A stretch of DNA of 64,000 bases from Leguminivora glycinivorella (taxonomy: Eukaryota; Arthropoda; Insecta; Lepidoptera; Tortricidae): NCBI RefSeq assembly GCF_023078275.1, contig NC_062987.1, positions 19,887,772 through 19,951,771 of the forward strand, written 5' to 3'. Below are positions 56,982 to 64,000 of the stretch, one piece after another (the first letter of the stretch is position 1; each line of letters opens with the position of its first letter). Made by a program: the position numbers and the translations under genes. The notes beneath the pieces were generated by a model. It made no database searches. It saw only the letters and a program-made list of their open reading frames with translations, and was not told where the DNA came from.

Positions 56982-58709
56982 ATGCAGAAAATGGAAACCC
57001 GAGGAGGGCGACGTAGACCGACCCTGTCAGATATAAAAGAAAATGAATCCGAAGATGTCACCTACGACGACCTTTTGTCATCAGCTGGCGAGTTCGGCCT
57101 CTATCAGAAGATCCTGTTCATATCGACTTTTCCCTTCTACGCTTTCGGAGTAGTGTCGTATTTCCAACAGTTGTTTATAACTGAAGTTTCGCCGAACCAT
57201 TGGTGCAATGTCCCCGAGCTGGCGAACCTGACTGCGTTGCAGCGGCGAGCGCTGGCCATCCCCGCTGACACGGACGCCAGGTTTGGCTACTCGCAGTGCT
57301 CGGCGTACGTCGCCAACTGGAGCGCCGAGCTGGTCGCCGGCCGCACCGCGCCTGACCCCTCCTGGCGCACCGAGCCCTGCCGCCACGGCTGGGAGTTCAA
57401 CTCCACCGAGATCCCCTACCCGACCATCACCAGCGAGCTCGGGTGGGTGTGCGACAAGGACAGCTACCAAGCCTCTGCGCAGTCCATCTTCTTCGTCGGC
57501 TCCATCGTCGGAGGCTTCCTGATTGGCTGGATCGCGGACCGCTACGGCCGGCTCCCCGCCGCCGCTGTCTGCAACGTGATCGGAGGCGTGTCTGGCGTCA
57601 TCACTATCTTCGCAAAAAACTTTGTCCAGTTCGCAGTTTGCAGATTCTTCATGGGAATGTCCTGGGACAACTCCATGCTGATGGTGTACCTCTTGGTGCT
57701 GGAGTACGTCGCACCAAAATATAGGACGATCATAGCGAATCTACCGTTTGCTATTTTCTATACTATTGCGGTTTGTGTTTATCCGTGGATAGCTCTCGCC
57801 TGCAACGATTGGAAATTATTTTCTCTAGCCACGTGTATACCGATGATATTCGCAGTGTTCGCACCTTTATTGATGCCGGAGAGTCCCCGGTGGTTAATGT
57901 CAGTCGGACGAGTGGATGACGCAATCATAAAAATCCAGAGAATTGGTCAAGTTAACAAGAAGGAAGTGCCGTCGAAGCTGATAGAACAATTTAAAGCAAG
58001 CCTCTCTAAACAGAAAGTGGATGCCAAGTACGGGGCAGTTGATCTTATAAAGCGACGACTTCTGAGGAACATGTTCATCTGTGTTTGTATGGGTTATATG
58101 TGTTGCACGATTACGTTTGACTCTTTGATAAGAAGCATAGGGCAGCTGGAGTTTGATTTCTTTGTATCATTTTCTGTTATTTCTTTTACTGAGTTTCCTT
58201 CATTGGTACTGGTCTCATTTATCTTAGACCTGACGGGTCGGAAGTGGTTGGCAGTGTCGACGTTCGCTATCGCTTGTGTGTTCAGTGTGCTGACAGCGTT
58301 TCTGGGCGGGGGGTTGTCGTCGGTGCTGTGCGCGGTGGTGGCCAGGTTCGCCATCAACATCACCTGCAACACGGTCATGCAGTGGGCCACCGAGATGCTG
58401 CCAACGGCGGTGAGGGGCACTGGCATGTCCATAGTACACATCTGCGGTTACATCGCTACGGTTATCTCGCCTTTCATAGTTTACTTAGAGATTTACTACA
58501 CGTGGTTGCCCCTCGTGATCGTGGGTGCGGTGGCCGGGTCGGGGATTCTGATAGTTATAGGCCTTCCAGAAACGGCTGCCAAGCAACTTCCTCACACCTT
58601 TGAAGACGCGGAGACTTTGATCAGAACGTCTAAGTTTATTGAAATTCCATGTTTGATGAAGAAAAAGAACGATGCAGAGGGTCATGAAAACAGTTCTTTT
58701 GAATTGTAG
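56982..58709 (+). CDS. SLC22-family organic cation/carcinine-like transporter, intronless
   Basis: 575 codons with no interruption. The cytoplasmic N-terminus holds DVTYDDLLSSAGEFGLYQK, followed by TM1 (about 44-66). A large Cys-rich extracellular loop (67-165) has N-glycosylation sites NLT, NWS and NST. The MFS signature GWIADRYGR (182-190) follows TM2. Further landmarks are RFFMGMSWDN (221-230), MPESPRWLMSVGR (298-310) after TM6, DLTGRKW (416-422), ATEMLPTAVRGTGMSI (469-484) and GLPETAAKQLPHT (527-539). This is the organisation of SLC22 transporters, which move organic cations, carnitine or carcinine across the plasma membrane; substrate is not predictable here. It is GC-rich at 57.2-57.6 kb. 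The lack of introns in a family that usually has them suggests a retrocopy that stayed intact. The start is the first ATG (MQKMETRGG); a second Met lies at codon 4. Confidence 0.93.
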   Translation: MQKMETRGGRRRPTLSDIKENESEDVTYDDLLSSAGEFGLYQKILFISTFPFYAFGVVSYFQQLFITEVSPNHWCNVPELANLTALQRRALAIPADTDARFGYSQCSAYVANWSAELVAGRTAPDPSWRTEPCRHGWEFNSTEIPYPTITSELGWVCDKDSYQASAQSIFFVGSIVGGFLIGWIADRYGRLPAAAVCNVIGGVSGVITIFAKNFVQFAVCRFFMGMSWDNSMLMVYLLVLEYVAPKYRTIIANLPFAIFYTIAVCVYPWIALACNDWKLFSLATCIPMIFAVFAPLLMPESPRWLMSVGRVDDAIIKIQRIGQVNKKEVPSKLIEQFKASLSKQKVDAKYGAVDLIKRRLLRNMFICVCMGYMCCTITFDSLIRSIGQLEFDFFVSFSVISFTEFPSLVLVSFILDLTGRKWLAVSTFAIACVFSVLTAFLGGGLSSVLCAVVARFAINITCNTVMQWATEMLPTAVRGTGMSIVHICGYIATVISPFIVYLEIYYTWLPLVIVGAVAGSGILIVIGLPETAAKQLPHTFEDAETLIRTSKFIEIPCLMKKKNDAEGHENSSFEL

Positions 58710-59110
58710 CGTGCCAGAATTTTACAGTTTCGATACAAAGACGTTTGACAAAATAGCTTTTCAAATGTATATAAGTAAGTAACCTGGGGATCGATTTTTC
58801 GGACGCACAAAAGGACGACTAGTAATTTTAAAACTAGTCTTTGCCCAGCAGTGGGACACTATAAAAGGCTAATTAAGAAAGTGGTATTTACCACTAGTTT
58901 TTGATTCTGTTAGTAGAATTTTATTCGCTAGTAGTGGAGATATTATTGAACGAATTTCACGAAATCGAATGGCCGAGATTTAAAAATCGGCCCCCTGATC
59001 GATATAACGAAGTCATCTAATGGAGAGAGGAGAATTCGGTGTGGAATGCATGTCACCTGGGTGTGTCTACCGATCGATACGACCTTCAAATCGAACCATT
59101 TGGGTGGCAG
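58710..59110 (+). other. 3' flank of the SLC22 gene
   Basis: Contains a short retrotransposon-tail phrase TTTGCCCAGCAGTGGGACAC at 58840-58859. No canonical AATAAA is seen close to the stop; the first clear ones are at 59493 and later. Confidence 0.45.
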
Positions 59111-59400
59111 CCCACTTTCACCCCTGGCGGTCTTTCCGCTCGTTTATCCATAAAAATATGTGAGTGTGTTTATACCATAAAAATATGTGAGTGTGTTTAG
59201 TAAAATGTCCCGCTTTGTCGGTTACCATCAAGGAGAGATTTACTTGTATCAGGGGCGGCTCACTCCGCGATCCTTTCGCCTCGCTACAAGTACATGCCGG
59301 CGGCCGCGAGTTCGCGGCCCATTCAGTGGCGACGACCTTCGCGCGGCGCAATAGAATTCAATGTCGTCTGCACGCGTGCGGTCCGTTTGTTAATGTAGGT
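59110..59400. repeat. Dispersed repeat fragment with a short tandem duplication
   Basis: CATAAAAATATGTGAGTGTG occurs twice in tandem. GGGGCGGCTCACTCCGCGAT and GCCGGCGGCCGCGAGTTCGC follow, a phrase recurrent in lepidopteran DNA. Confidence 0.5.
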
Positions 59401-59692
59401 AAGAATTTAGAATGGCGGTGTTTTGTGAACATCAAAGGAGTGAGCCTTCTGTACTTGTACTATTATATATTCTGTGCTTGTATCTTTATATGAATAAACT
59501 GACCAAGCGGCTTTATAGCAATCGACTAAGTGGGATAACTATGTAGTAACTTATGTTTCTCTGAATTTTTCTTAATTTCAAGACTTCACACGTACTTATT
59601 TATTTTAGGTTGGTACAAATATGAATTACCACTGTGTTGTGAATTAGTTATATAAGTGAACTACTCATAGAATAGTATTATTAATAAATACG

Positions 59693-60722
59693 TTATTTAA
59701 AATTGTTTCTTTTCTCCTTCCTTACTAGTTCAAACAATATTACAGTCAAACATTGTGTTCCAAGCATTTCCTCCTATACTTCTTGGACTTTATAATATTA
59801 AAGTGATAATATGAGGTAAAACTTAATAGTTATTTGTTATACAAGGGTGCAAAGTTGTATTTTAACACACGAGAAATAAAATACATTTGCACCCGAGTGT
59901 AACACAAAACTTTTCCCCTCACTATAGCGAGGAAAGTATACAACGCAAAAAATGCGTTTATCGCTGCTTTCAGTAGTTCCACAGGTGGTAAAACATCGTC
60001 ATCACTAGATTCACTCACTTTTATCAATTTTAAAGCAGTAAAAATTACGATATTCAAGGTCAAATTACTTTATCCACTAGTGGATAAAATGCGTTTTTAC
60101 CCGCTGGTATTAAAGGACAAAACACGTGTTTCCGAGCTAGTGAGGGGAAAACAATATTACGATGTAATTAATCTTTATTACTACTTTGAGGTAACCCTGA
60201 AAAGATATCTTGTAGAAAACCCACCAACCAAAAATAAGTGCCATATAACTCTACTCTACTACTAATTCAGTTTTATCTTTCAAACAAATAAAGATATAAT
60301 TTATTACTATAGTTTATTATAACAATTAAGTCTATTTACATGAACTAATTTAGATATAGGTAGAAACTAAGACTTGACATATATCTAGCTTAAATATAGC
60401 CTGTCAACCAAATTTTGGCAGTAGCAATGTACATCAAACTAAAGTATGGTATCCCTATGAAACGAACAAAAACCAGCAATGTACGTCGAACAGCCACAGA
60501 TATATTTTTTTTAAGGGGCTCGCTCCTTCCTTACGAATTAGATAATGTATTAAAAAGGGACGGATATGTGCTAGTTATTTCTCTTTTTGGTAGGACGGAG
60601 ATTTCCACAGATAAGATACAAATAACACGCGAACTTCCACCGATTTTCAAAACTAGTGTTGCTAGCCCGCGATTTTTCAAATTTGGCGCCTTTTTCTAGT
60701 GACAAGATTTGGTTGACGGTCT
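59693..60722. repeat. Tandem segmental duplication, unit 1
   Basis: Begins AAATACGTTATTTAAAATTG and includes a short E copy (59828-60152, apical hairpin deleted). It continues GATGTAATTAATCTTTATTA ... TAGGTAGAAACTAAGACTTG and ends in a MITE. Unit 2 (60723-63000) repeats this with very few changes but carries several later insertions. Confidence 0.85.
60402..60715. mobile_element. MITE with GCCTGTCAACCAAAT TIRs
   Basis: GCCTGTCAACCAAATTTTGG at the left and AAGATTTGGTTGACGG at the right. TTAAATA lies on both sides. The matching position in unit 2 (about 62993-63000, GCTTAAATACATGG) has no insertion. Confidence 0.75.
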
Positions 60723-60878
60723 TTAAATACGTTATTTAAAATTGTTTCTTTTCTCCTTCCTTACTAGTTCAAACAATATTAGAGTCAAACATTGTGTTCC
60801 ATTCCAAGCATTTCCTCCAATACTTCTTGGACTTTATAATATTAAAGTGATAATATGAGGTAAAACTTAATAGTTATT

Positions 60879-61176
60879 TATAAATAAAAATAAAAAATAA
60901 AAATCATTTATTCATGTACCAAAAATAGCAGTTATAAACAGGCCATAAACTATATTAACACAAAAATAGGCTTCACCATGTCCGTGCCTGAACTAGGGAG
61001 ATCCTGTATCTCAGGCAGAAAAAATAACTTACAAACTAAAACAGAGAAATTATTTGATAATATCATGTGCATTGCATAGGTATTCAACTAAAAAATAAAT
61101 AAATTACATTACAGATTTATAAATAGAGTAGGTTACCTACTTAAAACTATCATAATTCTAAAAGTACAGCAAAAAA
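60879..61176 (-). mobile_element. LINE 3' end, inserted into an E copy
   Basis: An AAATAAAAATAAAAAATAAA tail (reversed) then AATCATTTATTCATGTACC. It splits AATAGTTATTTGTTATAC of element E, with ATTT on both sides. No coding part. Confidence 0.65.
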
Positions 61177-61198
61177 AGATTTGTTATACAAGGGTGCA

Positions 61199-62036
61199 AA
61201 GTTGTATTTTTAACCGACTTCAAAAAAGGAGGAGGTTCTCAATTCGACTGAATGTTTTTTTTTTTATTTTTTTTTTTTTTTTTTGTATGTATGTTCCTCG
61301 ATATCTCCGAGAATTGTGGACCGATTTTCAAAATTTTTTTTTTGATCGAACGGGTATAACCCCGAGATGGTCCCATTGGCACCAAGTCAAGGTCTGATGA
61401 TGGGATCCTGGAGAAATCGAGGGAACTCTTCAAATGTTATAGGCACATGTAATGTTTTTAGTGTATTTTTCAAAGGTAAACCAGTATTTACGCCTGATGG
61501 TAATAATTTTATGTGGCTGAGCTGATGATGGAAGGTCAACTCCTCAATGGTTAGGAGTTAAAGGATAATTCTTTCACTAGTGTACATGTATTCGGACTGA
61601 TACGTATAATATCAATAGGAACCACTAAAAATCAACAAATAAATAAACTTTTTAACAAAAAATAAAACCGCCTTCAAAAATAAGCGCGTTACAAAACACG
61701 GAGAAACTAAAAAGCAAAAAATAATAAACCTTTGAATTCAGATTTCTTATCGTATTGCAATAATCTAAACATCCAAATTATAAACAAATCAATTATTTTT
61801 GGAGTCGGTGCCAGCCTGCGTATGGTTGGGTGGGGCAAACAGGCAATAGCAAGGCGACGAACAGGTCTGGTACCGACTGCAAAAATAATTGATTTGTTTA
61901 TAATTTGGATGTTTAGATTATTGCAATACGATAAGAAATCTGAATTCAAAGGTTTATTATTTTTTGCTTTTTAGTTTCTCCGTGTTTTGTAACGCGCTTA
62001 TTTTTGAAGGCGGTTTTATTTTTTGTTAAAAAGTTT
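61199..62036. mobile_element. Element with AACCGACTTCAAAAAA / TTTTTGAAGGCGGTT ends
   Basis: TTTTTAACCGACTTCAAAAA at the left is inverse to TTTTTGAAGGCGGTTTTATT at the right. The phrase AGGAGGAGGTTCTCAATTCG is very common in Lepidoptera. Its right 390 bp form the palindrome described next. Confidence 0.65.
61646..62035. repeat. Long palindrome, 168-bp arms, 54-bp spacer
   Basis: 61646-61813 and 61868-62035 are reverse complements with only two mismatches that I can see, both next to the spacer. The spacer includes GTATGGTTGGGTGGGGCAAA. Because of the symmetry both strands encode the same short meaningless peptide. The arms include one terminus of the ACCGACTTC element, so it may arise from a head-to-head duplication. 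Confidence 0.9.
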
Positions 62037-62049
62037 TAACACCCGAGAA

Positions 62050-62756
62050 GTAATAGTTATTTGTTATACAAGGGGGCAAAGTTGTATTTTAACGCCGAGT
62101 GTGGAATTGAAAAACGAGCTAGTGAAAGGATTCTATAGTTGAACCACGAGCGAAGCGAGTGGTTCGAGAATAGAATCCTGAACTTGCGAGTTTTTTAACA
62201 CACGAGAAGTAAAATACATTTGCACCCGAGTGTAACACAAAACTTTTCCTCTCACTATAGCGAGGAAACTACAACGCAAAAAATGCGTTTATCACTGCTT
62301 CCAGTAGTTCCACAGGTGGTAAATCATCTTTATTAATAGATTCACCTAATTTTATCAATTTTAATGCAGTTATTTTGACTTTATTCAAGGTCAAAATACT
62401 TTACCCACTAGTGGATAAAATGCGTTTTTACCCGCTGGTATTAAAGGACAAAACACATGTTTCCGAGCTAGTGAGGGGAAAAATACATTTGCACCCGAGT
62501 GTAACACAAAACTTTTCCCCTCACTATAGCGAGGAAAGTACAACGCAAAAAATGCGTTTATCGCTGCCTTCAGTAGTTCCACAGGTGGTAAAACATCGTC
62601 ATCACTAGATTCACTCACTTTTATCAATTTTAAAGCAGTAAAAATTACGATATTCAAGGTCAAATTACTTTATCCACTAGTGGATAAAATGCGTTTTTAC
62701 CCGCTGGTATTAAAGGACAAAACACGTGTTTCCGAGCTAGTGAGGGGAAAACAATA
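62050..62756 (+). mobile_element. Foldback element E: complete copy inserted into an older E copy
   Basis: Complete E (62050-62482) is preceded by TTTTAACACCCGAGAAGTA and followed by AAATACATTTGCACCCGAGT. Together these reconstitute the E phrase ACACGAGAAGTAAAATACATT. The following 62483-62756 is the remainder of the older copy. Confidence 0.8.
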
Positions 62757-63033
62757 TTACGATGTAATTAATCTTTATTACTACTTTGAGGTAACCCTGA
62801 AAAGATATCTTGTAGAAAACCCACCAACCAAAAATAAGTGCCATATAACTCTACTCTACTATTAATTCAGTTTTATCTTTCAAACAAATAAAGATATAAT
62901 TTATTACTATAGTTTATTATAACAATTAAGTCTTTTATTTACATGAACTAATTTAGATATAGGTAGAAACTAAGACTTGACATATATCTAGCTTAAATAC
63001 ATGGAAATTCTTGTGTAATAAAATATTATACAT

Positions 63034-63150
63034 ACCTACATACAATCACGCCTGTATCCCACAAAGGGGTAGGCAGAGCACATGAAACTACTCAAGTTTC
63101 AGTGCCATTCTTGGCAATTAAGCGGTTGAAAGAAAACGAAATTGTGACGA
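63034..63150. mobile_element. SINE-like repeat, truncated copy
   Basis: ACATACAATCACGCCTGTAT, GGGGTAGGCAGAGCACATGA and GAAAGAAAACGAAATTGTGAC match the first half of 5252-5495. Confidence 0.75.
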
Positions 63151-63254
63151 ATTGTGAAATATTATACAAATAACATAAAAAAATGGACCGTGGTTCGTGG
63201 TACAGTTAACGTTAAAGTATACGTCGTTCAGTAAGTTACTGGACTGGATACATA

Positions 63255-63426
63255 ACCTAAGCACAAAATTAAAATTTTGAAAAAACCCCCGACCGCGACA
63301 TAGTAGACCGATTTTCATGAAACATGGCTAAGAACATTCCCGACTAACTCAGATTTCAAACCAAAAAAACTCAATCTAAATCGGTTCATCCGTTCGGGAG
63401 CTACGATGCCACAGACAGACACACAC

Positions 63427-63461
<35 letters not shown>

Positions 63462-63505
63462 TACACGTCAAACTTATAATATTTTTGCTTCGGAGGTTAA
63501 TAAAA
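63255..63505. repeat. CAGA-microsatellite dispersed repeat
   Basis: ACAAAATTAAAATTTTGAAA, CCGATTTTCATGAAACATGG, CTACGATGCCACAGACAGAC and a CAGA tract. Confidence 0.75.
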
Positions 63506-63782
63506 AGAGACATATCGTCACTACTTTTAAAAAAACTTGTATCTTCGTCTGTCAATGAAAAGAAAATTGTAGTACCTAAGTGTGTATGGAATGTATATAG
63601 ACTTACTGCGTTTTAACTTTGAGAAGCAGCGTGAGATACGAGATTTTTTAAAAGTAGTGACGATATATCCATTACGTATACAGAATATTTTATGCTGGCT
63701 GTATCTATGATATGTGATGGAACTGACAGGCCTTTTGCTGGGCAGCCATATGTCATGTACACCTGACTGCCCACTTGCCCAG

Positions 63783-63948
63783 GCCCCGTAGCCGAATGGC
63801 AATTCTGCTAAACGAAACGCCATCGAAACGCCGCAGAAAGGTAGTCTGGCTCTGTCGCGCCAATACGCAAGAGCGATAGAGATAGATAGCTACGAAAGAG
63901 ATATTATCGTGAGCGTTTCGTGAGCGTCTGTGCATTCGGCTACGCACA
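63783..63948. mobile_element. MITE family H, copy 6
   Basis: GCCCCGTAGCCGAATGGCAA to GTGCATTCGGCTACGCAC; inner GCGATAGAGATAGATAGCTA. It has a small duplication GTGAGCGTTTC/GTGAGCGTC near the right end. Confidence 0.8.
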
Positions 63949-64000
63949 CTGACTACCTAAACGAAACGGCAATCGTTGACGACTGGGTGACAGGCGTCTA

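Larger units (their letters stand above)
60723..63000. repeat. Tandem segmental duplication, unit 2, with nested insertions
   Basis: 60723-60878 repeats 59693-59838. It is interrupted by a LINE 3' end (60879-61176), the ACCGACTTC element (61207-62036) and a complete E copy (62050-62482). It resumes at 62483-63000 (second part of E, then GATGTAATTAATC...). Confidence 0.8.

Noticed and set aside
57081..58685. Antisense and out-of-frame open frames over the transporter
   Set aside because: They are shadows of the intact SLC22 frame, which alone has membrane segments and family motifs.
61707..61974. Two similar 80-residue peptides on opposite strands
   Set aside because: They are a direct consequence of the 168-bp-arm palindrome, not a conserved gene.

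Overview
The window looks like AT-rich nuclear DNA of a moth or butterfly (inference). The grounds are spliceosomal introns, an insect-type neutral lipase, an R1-clade retrotransposon with a UAAUG ORF junction of the kind described for SART1 of Bombyx, and many short non-autonomous repeats that I recognise as typical of lepidopteran genomes. There are no bacterial-style operons and no CRISPR array. I found no standalone tRNA or rRNA gene.

Two host genes are supportable. The first is a multi-exon secreted pancreatic-lipase-like gene on the + strand. It is rebuilt here from six exons between 29749 and 52296; all splice phases agree and the Ser-Asp-His triad is intact. Parts of its first visible exon and of its GHSLG/GLDP exon are duplicated inside its introns. 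The second duplicate carries a 6.3 kb GC-rich R1-clade retrotransposon (about 42093-48436, - strand). The second gene is an intact intronless SLC22-type organic cation/carcinine-like transporter at 56982-58709 (+).

Layout. 1-4050: AT-rich DNA with a hairpin MITE (1867-2052) and two quasi-periodic elements (about 2275-2862 and 3098-4046). 4053-5830: a 1.8 kb terminal-inverted-repeat element. 5871-8347: a common repeat split by a LINE. 8350-17700: dispersed repeats, SINEs and MITEs, including a TTAA-flanked MITE with a paralogous empty site. 17726-22990: two LINEs in opposite orientation inside one older repeat; the minus one has an intact 950-codon ORF2. 22990-29630: MITEs, RTE fragments and inverted repeats. 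29749-52296: the lipase gene, its introns packed with a LINE (30950-33622), a third quasi-periodic element (about 33605-34645), a hAT-type MITE, foldback elements and the R1 element. 53-56.4 kb: more MITEs, including a perfectly nested pair. 56982-58709: the transporter. 59.7-63.0 kb: a young tandem duplication holding nested repeats and a 168-bp-arm palindrome.

The most unusual material is structural. (1) Three elements are built from 15-16-nt degenerate words; two share one conserved core while the words differ from copy to copy. (2) Several unrelated repeats fold into long hairpins whose apical loop is a variant of GAGCGAAGCGAG. The transposon features show neutral accumulation rather than a cooperating gene set. 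The lipase and the transporter show no sign of acting in one pathway.
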